From Xanthobacter sp. NM-59 (GTDB lineage Bacteria > Pseudomonadota > Alphaproteobacteria > Rhizobiales > Xanthobacteraceae): a DNA stretch of 64,000 bases. The stretch lies in contig NZ_JACBFQ010000008.1 in NCBI RefSeq assembly GCF_021401125.1, positions 124,001 through 188,000 of the forward strand, given 5' to 3'. The notes beneath the pieces are model-generated. The model did no database searches, was not told the DNA's origin, and worked only from the letters and a program-made list of their open reading frames with translations. Position numbers and translations under genes: made by a program. This document shows, in pieces, positions 8,576-16,407 of this stretch (position 1 is the first letter of the stretch; each line of letters opens with the position of its first letter).

Positions 8576-9703
8576 ATGGGGCGGCGTGGCTTTTCGGGGG
8601 TGGCAATCCTCCTCTCCACCATGATGGTGGCAAACTCCGCCGAGGCGGGATCGCGGGACGTTCTGCTTGGCATCGGCGCGGGCATCATCGGCGGCGCGGT
8701 GCTGCACGGGCTCGCTCACCCGCCGCAGCCACAGTATCAGGCGCCAGCGCGCCAGCGCGCGCCGGCCAGCGCACCGCGCCGCCAGCAGCCCTCGGCCGAG
8801 GACCAGGCGGCGCGCCAGCGCGCGGCCACGGAGCGTGAGCGGGTGGCCGATATCCAGGCCCGCCTCAACACCCTGGAGTTCGACGCCGGAACGCCCGACG
8901 GCGTTGCCGGCAGCCAGACCCGCGCCGCCATCCGCGCGTTTCAGATGAGCCTCGGCCACCCCCAGACCGGGGAGATGACCACCGAGCAATATGAGACGCT
9001 GAAAGTGACGACCAGCGCGACCCCGCTGCCGGTGCAGCAGGCCGCGCCGCTTCCACCCGCTCAGGATTCACCATCCGCACCGCTGCTCTCGGCGTCGACC
9101 ACGGCGGCTTCCGTCCCCGGGCGTGTCTCCTTCGGAACGCCTGAGCGCGTCATGCCCGACCTCGACGTGTTCGGCATCCGCCCGCTGGACAGCCGGAGCG
9201 ACATCCAGGCGAAGCTGGCGCAGGCCGGCTTCAGTGACTGCCGCGAGCAGGGCTCCACCGTGTCGTGCAGCATGGCCACGGACACCATGTCCGACACCGT
9301 GCTGGTGGCCCTCTCCGGCGCACCGGAGGCCTCCGCCTATCTGGTGATGCGCACCGTGCGCCTGAAGATCGCAGCCGAGCGCGGCGGCGTCGTCAACCGC
9401 ATGCGCGAGCGCTACGCCGCGCTGGTGGACGCGCCAGACACCCTGCTCGCGTCCGGCGAAGCCTGCCGCCAGCAGGCGCTGCCCGTCGTGCGCGCCGGCA
9501 TGGGCTCCTTCACGCGGGACGCCGCCAATGGCGGCCCCGGCGAGCAGACCCTGGCGCTTGCCAGCGTCTGCGACACCTTCGCCGCCATCAGCGTGCCGAC
9601 TGGCGAGCGGGTGGACCAGATCTCGCTGGCCCTGTTCTCTGGACGCCCGTTGCAGCCGCCAGCCGCCAATGCGGCCTCGGCCGTCAACGACATTCGCTTC
9701 TGA
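8576..9703 (+). CDS. Exported protein with a peptidoglycan-binding domain
   Basis: A 375-residue protein. ATG 8576 is preferred because it starts directly before the signal peptide (VAILLSTMMVANSAEAG); an in-frame GTG at 8564 and a TTG at 8510 are alternatives. A Gln/Arg/Ala-rich linker (residues about 45-85) is followed by a PG_binding_1 domain (VADIQARLNTLEFDAGTPDG, then TRAAIRAFQ). The C-terminal 200 residues are not recognised; they contain cysteines (SDCREQG, VSCSM, EACRQQ, SVCDTF) that could form two disulphides. It may anchor the neighbouring envelope system to the cell wall, since it lies just upstream of the SrfB/SrfC cluster in the same orientation, but a gap of about 316 bases separates them. 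Confidence 0.75.
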   Translation: MGRRGFSGVAILLSTMMVANSAEAGSRDVLLGIGAGIIGGAVLHGLAHPPQPQYQAPARQRAPASAPRRQQPSAEDQAARQRAATERERVADIQARLNTLEFDAGTPDGVAGSQTRAAIRAFQMSLGHPQTGEMTTEQYETLKVTTSATPLPVQQAAPLPPAQDSPSAPLLSASTTAASVPGRVSFGTPERVMPDLDVFGIRPLDSRSDIQAKLAQAGFSDCREQGSTVSCSMATDTMSDTVLVALSGAPEASAYLVMRTVRLKIAAERGGVVNRMRERYAALVDAPDTLLASGEACRQQALPVVRAGMGSFTRDAANGGPGEQTLALASVCDTFAAISVPTGERVDQISLALFSGRPLQPPAANAASAVNDIRF

Positions 9704-10019
9704 CGCTGCGGCCATGGACGCAGCACGGCCCTGGGGACCGCGCCGCCGGATCAGGGCCCTGAGGCCATGGTCCCCCGCAATCTCATGACGACATTCGGCG
9801 CGCCGGATCGCGGAGACGGGTGGGCGGATCGAGGCGGAAACGCGTGGGGCATTCAGGCAGGATCGCGGGGGCACCGGTGAGCGACAGGAAGGCATCAAGG
9901 TCGGGCGACCGGCGCATCGCCGCGCCGTGCGTGTGGGCATGGAGCACCGGGGCGGCCCGTCGGCACGCGTTCCGGAGCGCCGGGGCGGCGCGCGGCGCGC
10001 ACCCGCGAACGGGTGCGTC
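9704..10019. other. Intergenic region upstream of the SrfBC cluster, with palindromes
   Basis: Right after the upstream stop codon lies a 6-bp-arm hairpin, GCTGCG/CGCAGC (9705-9724). A perfect 12-bp palindrome, TCAGGGCCCTGA, occupies 9751-9762. Neither is followed by a T-run, so termination is uncertain; the palindrome could equally be an operator for the long operon that starts at 10020. The reading frame of the protease is open through much of this stretch, but the upstream residues are Arg/Gly/Pro-rich and look non-coding. Confidence 0.35.
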
Positions 10020-11939
10020 ATGGTGAAGGCGAGCGGTCAGATCTCCGTTCTGGCCTCCACCGCGTTCGGGCCGCAGGAGGTCGCGCATTGCGACGGGCAG
10101 GCGGTTCTGGCGCAGTTCGGCCGCCTGTTCGACTATCTGGGCGACTATCGCGGCGGTGAGCTGGCGGGTTTCTTCGCCATTCCGGAAGTCCGGTTCAGCG
10201 CCGCGCGCAACCTCACCCTGGTGACCTGGTACACCGATCGCGGCGGCGCGTTCCGCCCGTTCGGCGAACTTTCCGAACACGAGCGCGCCGGCGCGCGCCA
10301 GATGCTGGCCGAACGCCTTCAAGCCCTCGCGGACGTCCCCGACCCGGCCATCCTGGCGCTGCTGCGGCTGGCGCTCAACGTGCCGGACGAGAATGATATT
10401 TTCTTCAATGGCGAGGATGTGGCCCTCACCCGCTGGGGTCATCTGAGCGGGGGCGAGGCCGGGGCGGCGCTGGCCCCCTTGCTGCCACCCGGTTTCCTCG
10501 AAACCCGTGCGCCGGAAGCCGCGCCCCCAACCGCCGACCAGCTCGACGGCACGCCCCCAGCCGCCGTCGCCATGGAGGCCCAGCCTTCCTCACCACAGGA
10601 AACCTTGCGTGTCGCGCAGGCCCCCCTTGGCGCGACTGCGTGCGAGGCGGCTGGCGCTTTCAGGGAGCCGGTGGTCGTCGCCGTCGACGAACGCCCGCGC
10701 TGGTGGTCGGGTCCCCTCGCCCCGATGCTGGCCTTCGTGATCTTCCTGGCGCTTTTCCTGGCGTACATTCTATGGCCGGGCAATCTCATCTATCCCGTCG
10801 CGGGAAGCCTGACGGCGGGGCAAGCTCAACCTGCCGCGGAGGCCGGCCTCACCGATGAGATCCGGCGGCTCCATGGCGCCCTCAGGGGCGATGTCTGCGC
10901 CATCCAGGACGTGCCGTCCGGCCTGGCGGGCGAGATCGCACCGTCGACGCCGCAGACGGGCACGCCGCCCCTCACACCCCCGCGTGCCGACACGCCCGCC
11001 CCCGCGCCCCGCGCCGGCTCCGCAATCCCTCCCGAGCAGCGCGCCCCGGCCGCCAACGGCGCGCCCGCGCCAGCGGCACCCGCGGCCCCGCGCACGGAGC
11101 GGAGCGGACCGCGCTCCGGCGTGGCGGACACTCCGAACCATCCGAATCCCGTCCCCGCCGGCGCCGCACCGCAGCCGCCCGCGAGCCCGGTGCCGCCGGG
11201 CACGTCGCTGGTGCAGCGGCTGGACCAGAGCACGGTTTTCCTCATCGGCAACACCGCCGACGGTGTCGCCATGGGCAGCGGCATCCTTTTGGGACCGCGT
11301 CACGTGCTCACCAATTTCCATGTGGTGGAGGGCATTTCCGGCCAGGTGATGGCCACCAACCAGCATCTGGCCGCCATCGTCCCCGCCCGGGTGGTGGCGC
11401 GTTCCGCCTCTTCCGACATCTCCACCCAGGATTTTGCCCTGCTGGAGCTGTCGCGGCCGGTGGAAGCGCCCGCGGTGGCCTTCAGCACCGCCGCCGAGCG
11501 GCTCGACGGCGTGGTGGCCGCGGGCTTCCCCTCATTCGTCATCTCCAGCGATCCGAGCTTCATCGCCGCCTTCCGCGACGGCGATGCGGAACGCATTTCG
11601 GATCTGCAGCTCGCCCTCACCCGGGGCGAGATCACCGCCAAGCAAGCCGGCGCCACCGGCACCACCCTCATCGCCCATTCCGCCACCATCTCACAGGGCA
11701 ATAGCGGCGGGCCGCTAGTGGATTCCTGCGGGCGCATCGTGGGCATCAACACCTTCGTGCGCACCGATGCGGAAAACTCGCTCCGGCTCAATTACGCCCT
11801 GAGCGCGACCGACGCCGTCGCCTTCCTCCGGCAGAACGGCTTCGAGCCACAGGTGGAGCCCACGCCCTGCGCGCCCGCCCCGGCCCTGCCGGCAACAGCC
11901 AATGGGGGCGGAGCGCAGCAAGGGAGCGGCCCGCAATGA
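10020..11939 (+). CDS. Membrane-anchored trypsin-like serine protease of the SrfBC cluster
   Basis: A 639-residue protein in three parts. Residues 1-145 form a cytosolic domain ending in a WGH triplet (139-141) that looks related to the N terminus of the next protein. A long Pro/Ala-rich linker surrounds one transmembrane helix (about 233-253). Residues 395-610 form a trypsin-like domain with His434 (LTNFHVVEG), Asp471 (STQDFALLEL) and Ser562 (SQGNSGGPLVDS), so the triad is complete and the protease faces the periplasm. ATG 10020 is preferred over the upstream in-frame starts, which only add Arg/Gly-rich residues. Its stop overlaps the next ATG (ATGA). It may process envelope proteins, or the exported parts of this system. 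Confidence 0.83.
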   Translation: MVKASGQISVLASTAFGPQEVAHCDGQAVLAQFGRLFDYLGDYRGGELAGFFAIPEVRFSAARNLTLVTWYTDRGGAFRPFGELSEHERAGARQMLAERLQALADVPDPAILALLRLALNVPDENDIFFNGEDVALTRWGHLSGGEAGAALAPLLPPGFLETRAPEAAPPTADQLDGTPPAAVAMEAQPSSPQETLRVAQAPLGATACEAAGAFREPVVVAVDERPRWWSGPLAPMLAFVIFLALFLAYILWPGNLIYPVAGSLTAGQAQPAAEAGLTDEIRRLHGALRGDVCAIQDVPSGLAGEIAPSTPQTGTPPLTPPRADTPAPAPRAGSAIPPEQRAPAANGAPAPAAPAAPRTERSGPRSGVADTPNHPNPVPAGAAPQPPASPVPPGTSLVQRLDQSTVFLIGNTADGVAMGSGILLGPRHVLTNFHVVEGISGQVMATNQHLAAIVPARVVARSASSDISTQDFALLELSRPVEAPAVAFSTAAERLDGVVAAGFPSFVISSDPSFIAAFRDGDAERISDLQLALTRGEITAKQAGATGTTLIAHSATISQGNSGGPLVDSCGRIVGINTFVRTDAENSLRLNYALSATDAVAFLRQNGFEPQVEPTPCAPAPALPATANGGGAQQGSGPQ

Positions 11940-13276
11940 GCACCTTCATCGTCTCGACGCCCCTCGCCCGCATGCAGCCGGTGGGGTCTGAGGGCGAACG
12001 CTCCCACGCGCGGCTGGCATCCCTGCTGAAGGCCCATCTCACGCCGGCGCACGCCGCCCTGTTCGCGGACCCGGTTCCGCTGCGCGACGGCAGCGGTATC
12101 GACTGGTATGTGGAGGAAGACGGCATCGCGCGGCCGCTGTCCTCGCTGCCCCCGGACCAGGCGCAGGCGGTGGGGGCGGAGGCGGAGCGCCTGCTGGCGG
12201 AAATCCGCGCCAAGGCGGACGAGATCGCGGGTCAGCCCGGCGGCCGCAGCGCCGCCGCCATCGCCCTGCGCAACGCCACGCTCCATCCCGACGCCGCGGA
12301 CCTCTTCGCACTTGATACCGCGGGGAAGCTGAAGCCCGTTTTGGTGGCGTGGGGGCACCAGGCGCACGAAAGCGATGTGCCCCCGGACTTCCACATGGCC
12401 GCGCCCGGCGCCGCGCCACAGACACCGCGGCCGAACACCCCCGCGGACGCGCCTTCCCCGCGACCCGAGCAGACACCTCAGACGCCGCCGGCGGACTCCT
12501 CCCGGCCGCAGGCCCGGAACGAGACGCCCCACGCCGCCGACGCGCAGACAGCCGCACCGCCGTCGAGCCGCACCGCCATTTTCACGCGGGTGGCCGGCGC
12601 CGGGCTCTGGAGTCGCGGCTTCCTCGCCTCGCTGCTGCTGTTGCTGGCGGCGCTGGTGCTGTTCGGGCTGATCGTCGGCTATCTGGTTCCGGCCTGCGGC
12701 CTGCGCACGCCGTTCGGCACCTTCGCCTTCGGCTTCTCCCCGGCCGGCGCCTGCGGCGGCCCGGTCGCGCGCCTCTCCCTCGATCGCGAGCTGGCGGTGC
12801 TGCGGGAGCAGGTGGCAACGCGCCGCCAGGCTTGCGCCGCGCCCGCCGCTTCGCCTCCTACCGCTCCACGTTCCCAGGATTTCGAGCAGCGCATCGACCG
12901 GCGCGGCCAGGTTCAGGTCACCCTGATCTGGGACGGGACCGACGATCTCGACCTGATGATCAAGTGCCCCAGGGGGCCGCTCATCCATTTCGCGCGCGGC
13001 GAGCGGCAGCACTGCGGGGGCTCGCTCGACGTGGACCGCAACGACACGCCCGACAACCTGACCACCCGCCCGGTGGAGAACATCACCTTCCAGAACGGCC
13101 TGAGCGAGGCCGGAACCTATCCGATCTACGTCAAGCTCTACCGCAAGCGCGAGCCGAACATGCCCGTTCCCTTCCGCCTGAGGGTGCGCGAGGGCGAGCA
13201 GATTCGCGAGATCGAAGGCCAGCTCACGGAACCCAACCAACTGCTGCCCGTCACGGAGCTGAAGCATGCCCGCTGA
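11936..13276 (+). CDS. Single-pass membrane protein with C-terminal DUF2135 (YfaP-like) domain
   Basis: A 446-residue protein built like its upstream neighbour. Its N-terminal cytosolic domain has WY at 57-58 and WGH at 139-141; a Pro-rich linker, a transmembrane helix (about 227-252) and an outer domain follow. The outer domain (about 324-440) matches DUF2135 in its landmarks: VTLIWDGTDDLDLMIKCPRG, CGGSLDVDRND, a VENITF strand and AGTYPIYVKLY. DUF2135 is a beta-sandwich often found beside vWA domains, and a vWA protein is encoded at 20197. In Salmonella the srfB and srfC genes are preceded by srfA; whether this protein is its counterpart cannot be decided by eye. Confidence 0.75.
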   Translation: MSTFIVSTPLARMQPVGSEGERSHARLASLLKAHLTPAHAALFADPVPLRDGSGIDWYVEEDGIARPLSSLPPDQAQAVGAEAERLLAEIRAKADEIAGQPGGRSAAAIALRNATLHPDAADLFALDTAGKLKPVLVAWGHQAHESDVPPDFHMAAPGAAPQTPRPNTPADAPSPRPEQTPQTPPADSSRPQARNETPHAADAQTAAPPSSRTAIFTRVAGAGLWSRGFLASLLLLLAALVLFGLIVGYLVPACGLRTPFGTFAFGFSPAGACGGPVARLSLDRELAVLREQVATRRQACAAPAASPPTAPRSQDFEQRIDRRGQVQVTLIWDGTDDLDLMIKCPRGPLIHFARGERQHCGGSLDVDRNDTPDNLTTRPVENITFQNGLSEAGTYPIYVKLYRKREPNMPVPFRLRVREGEQIREIEGQLTEPNQLLPVTELKHAR

Positions 13277-13300
13277 CACGGCCATGAAGAGGTCCACACT

Positions 13301-16300
13301 GTGCTCAACCGGACGATGAACGGGGTCGAAGCCCTCACCCTCATCCCGCAAAGCGGGATCCAGTTTGTCGAATATGGCTTCGACCTCCAGGGTTCGGGAC
13401 AATTCTCGCGCGCCTTCATCGAACGGCCGCAGCCGCCGGCCGCCGATGGGTCCATTGAAGCCACGCTCCTGCCCAACTGGAACGAATTCCAGCCCAGTGC
13501 GGAGCCGCCCATCGACGAACGCGATGGGGACGACGCCTATTCCCTCTCGAAGACCCGCGCCATCGAGGTTTTCCTCAACCGATGGGTGCCGGTTCCGTTC
13601 CTGAAGATCCAGCCGGGGCGGGACGCGCTCGGCAACGAGACCTATGCCAACGGGCCGGTGGACTGGGTGCGGGTGCGGGTGGTGGAAACCCGCAAGACCC
13701 ATGGCGACACCGAGTTCAGCCACCGCGCCGTGTTCGCCTTCGACACCACCTTGGTGAACGAGGTACCCGGCCGCCCCTATCTCGGCATCAGCCCCACAGA
13801 CGCGGTGCAGAGCGAGGCCTTCCGTTTCGTGCACCGCCCGCGCGACATCGCCGGCTTTCTCAAGAACGAAACCTTTCCGCAGGGGCCAGGCACGCCGGCC
13901 GTGGACAGCCAGGCCTGGCTCGTCGCCTGGCTGAAGGAGATCTTCCGCGACGCCCGCCAGCGGCAGTTTCCCCACCGCGACCTGCGGCCGGACGACTTTC
14001 CCCACGTGCTGGAGCACGTGGCCGCCTACATGACCTTCCTGGGCTATCTGGCCGAGGTGACACGCCCCGCGCGGGTGACGCTGGTGGACACGGTGAGCCG
14101 CGACCCACGGGTCGCGCCCATCGACGTGGACCTGGTGCTCGACGTCGGCAACAGCCGCACCTGCGGGCTGCTCATTCAGAGCTTTCCCAACGACCAGGGC
14201 GTCGATCTCAACCGCTCCCTGGTGCTGGAGCTGCGCGACCTCGGCAACCCCATCCTCGCCTATCGCGACCCGTTTGAGAGCAAGGTTGAGCTGGTGCACG
14301 CAGAGTTCGGCGCCGAGGATTTCGCCAAGCGCTCCGGCCGCAGCCGCGCCTTCTTCTGGCCGAGCCTGGTGCGGCTCGGCCCGGAGGCGGCACGCTATCG
14401 CAGCCAGTCGGAAGGCACCGAGGCCACCACCGGCCTGTCCTCCCCCAAGCGCTATCTGTGGGATGTGGACCCGGTGCCGCAGAGCTGGCAATTCCGCAAT
14501 GCCGAGGGACACGGACCGGACATCCATCCCCTCATCGAACGATCCATCTACCGCTATGTGAACAATCGCGGAGATGTTCTCGACCAGCTGGAAGACGACC
14601 GGAAGAACTACGGCCTGAACGTGCGCGCCGCCGATCGCGACAGTGCGGAGATGCTGCGCTTTTCCCGCTCGTCCTTCTTCACCTTCATGCTGGTGGAGAT
14701 CATCAGCCAGGCGCTGATGATGATCAACAATCCCGGCACCCGCCGCAAGGACCGGGAAAAGGACACGCCGCGCCGGCTGCGCTCCATCGTGATGACCATT
14801 CCTTCCGCCACCCCCGTGCAGGAGCAGCGCATCATCCGCTCGCGCACGGAGGCGGCCATCAAGCTGCTGTGGTCGCTGATGGGCTGGACCGCCGAGGTAC
14901 CCGGCGCCCCCAAGCCGCCGGTGCTGCACACCTTCTGGGACGAGGCCAGCTCGGTCCACCTCGTCTATCTCTATGGCGAGGTCACGCAGAAGCTCGGCGG
15001 CGACATCCAGCGCCTGTTCGAGGTGCTGGGGCGGGAGCGGCCACGGCTGGACCAGGACGGCAAGGTGATCTCCGAACGCCCCGAGAAAAGCCTTAGAATT
15101 GCCAGCGTGGATATTGGCGGCGGCACCACGGACGTCATGGTGACGACCTATCACCAGGTGGACAACCGCGCCCTCATCCCGGTGCAGAACTTCCGCGAGG
15201 GGTTCCGGCGCGCCGGCGACGACCTGGTGCGGCTGGTCATCGAGCGGCTGGTGATGTCCGCCATCGAGGTGCAGCTCACGGCCTGCGGCCTGGCTTATGC
15301 CCGCAGCCTCCTGCGCGACCGCTTCTCCGACGACAGCCCCGGCATGTCGGAGGCGGACAAGCACTTGCGCCGGCAGTTCGTGCAGGGCCTGCTGCGTCCG
15401 GTGGCCCTTGCCATCCTGGAGGCCGCGGAAAATGCCGCGGGCCCCGCGCAGGTGCCGGAAACGCGGCGCTTCGCCGATTTCTTTCCGCCGCTGGAACCGC
15501 TGCTTCAGCCCGGCAACCCGATCCTGGCGTATCTGGAAGCCGATGTGCGCCGGCGCGGGGCAGTGGGCTTCAGCCTCGCGGATGTGCCAGTCGCCCTCGA
15601 CTTCCAGGCGCTGGACGACTGCATCCGCGCCACTTTCGACACCATCTTCCGGAACATCGCCGACGCCATCTACAAGCTGGAAGCCGATGTGGTGCTGCTG
15701 ACCGGCCGCCCCTCCTGCCAGCCCGGCCTGGTGCGGCTGTTCCGTAACCACCACGCCGTCACGGTGGACCGGGTGGTGGCCATCGCCGACTACCGGGTGG
15801 GCAACTGGTATCCATTCCGGCGCGCGGCCCAGAGCGTCATCAGCGATCCCAAGACCACGGCGGTGGTGGGCGGCATGCTGCTGACCCTGGCCTCGAGCCA
15901 GCTCGTCAACTTCACGCTCTACACCTCCGGCATCGTCATGCGCTCCACCGCCCGTTTCATCGGCGAGATGGAGACCGATGGCATGATCAAAACGGAGAAG
16001 ATCTACTTCTCCGACATCGAGCTCGATGAAAAGCCCAGCGGCGAGGAAAGCTTCACCTTCACCTATCACTCGCCCCTTCGCATCGGCTACCGCCAGCTTG
16101 CGCGCGAAGACTGGGTGGCGGCCCCGCTCTACCGGCTGCGCATGATCCCCAGCGAGAGGATCAAGCTCGCCCCGCCCATCCAGGTGATCATCGCCCGCAA
16201 GCCGGCGGAGGTGGAGCCCGACGCCTCCGCCCTCGCCCTGCTGAAGAGCGAGGCCACCCGCGAGGAATTCATGATCGAGGAGGCGACCGACGCCCAGGAC

Positions 16301-16399
16301 CGATCCGTGACCGCCCTCATGGAGCTGAAGCTCGATACCTCGCCACCGGATACGGACGGGACCTACTGGCTCGATTCCGGCATCCTCAAGATCGCTTAG
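13301..16399 (+). CDS. srfB: SrfB-family protein (actin/Hsp70-fold ATPase-like)
   Basis: A 1032-residue protein recognised as the SrfB family. It carries the signatures of the actin-like ATPase fold: phosphate-1 motif LVLDVGNSRTCGLLI with Asp281, phosphate-2 motif VDIGGGTTDVMV near residue 604, and a late adenosine-type motif VVLLTGRPSC. The first 270 residues are an unrecognised N-terminal region. GTG 13301 is chosen because AAGAGG lies eight bases upstream; ATG 13316 is an alternative. SrfB was named as an SsrB-regulated factor in Salmonella and described as a virulence factor, but its biochemistry is not established. It sits 24 bases after the DUF2135 gene and just before srfC. Confidence 0.87.
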   Translation: MLNRTMNGVEALTLIPQSGIQFVEYGFDLQGSGQFSRAFIERPQPPAADGSIEATLLPNWNEFQPSAEPPIDERDGDDAYSLSKTRAIEVFLNRWVPVPFLKIQPGRDALGNETYANGPVDWVRVRVVETRKTHGDTEFSHRAVFAFDTTLVNEVPGRPYLGISPTDAVQSEAFRFVHRPRDIAGFLKNETFPQGPGTPAVDSQAWLVAWLKEIFRDARQRQFPHRDLRPDDFPHVLEHVAAYMTFLGYLAEVTRPARVTLVDTVSRDPRVAPIDVDLVLDVGNSRTCGLLIQSFPNDQGVDLNRSLVLELRDLGNPILAYRDPFESKVELVHAEFGAEDFAKRSGRSRAFFWPSLVRLGPEAARYRSQSEGTEATTGLSSPKRYLWDVDPVPQSWQFRNAEGHGPDIHPLIERSIYRYVNNRGDVLDQLEDDRKNYGLNVRAADRDSAEMLRFSRSSFFTFMLVEIISQALMMINNPGTRRKDREKDTPRRLRSIVMTIPSATPVQEQRIIRSRTEAAIKLLWSLMGWTAEVPGAPKPPVLHTFWDEASSVHLVYLYGEVTQKLGGDIQRLFEVLGRERPRLDQDGKVISERPEKSLRIASVDIGGGTTDVMVTTYHQVDNRALIPVQNFREGFRRAGDDLVRLVIERLVMSAIEVQLTACGLAYARSLLRDRFSDDSPGMSEADKHLRRQFVQGLLRPVALAILEAAENAAGPAQVPETRRFADFFPPLEPLLQPGNPILAYLEADVRRRGAVGFSLADVPVALDFQALDDCIRATFDTIFRNIADAIYKLEADVVLLTGRPSCQPGLVRLFRNHHAVTVDRVVAIADYRVGNWYPFRRAAQSVISDPKTTAVVGGMLLTLASSQLVNFTLYTSGIVMRSTARFIGEMETDGMIKTEKIYFSDIELDEKPSGEESFTFTYHSPLRIGYRQLAREDWVAAPLYRLRMIPSERIKLAPPIQVIIARKPAEVEPDASALALLKSEATREEFMIEEATDAQDRSVTALMELKLDTSPPDTDGTYWLDSGILKIA

Positions 16400-16407
16400 G
16401 TGTGGTG

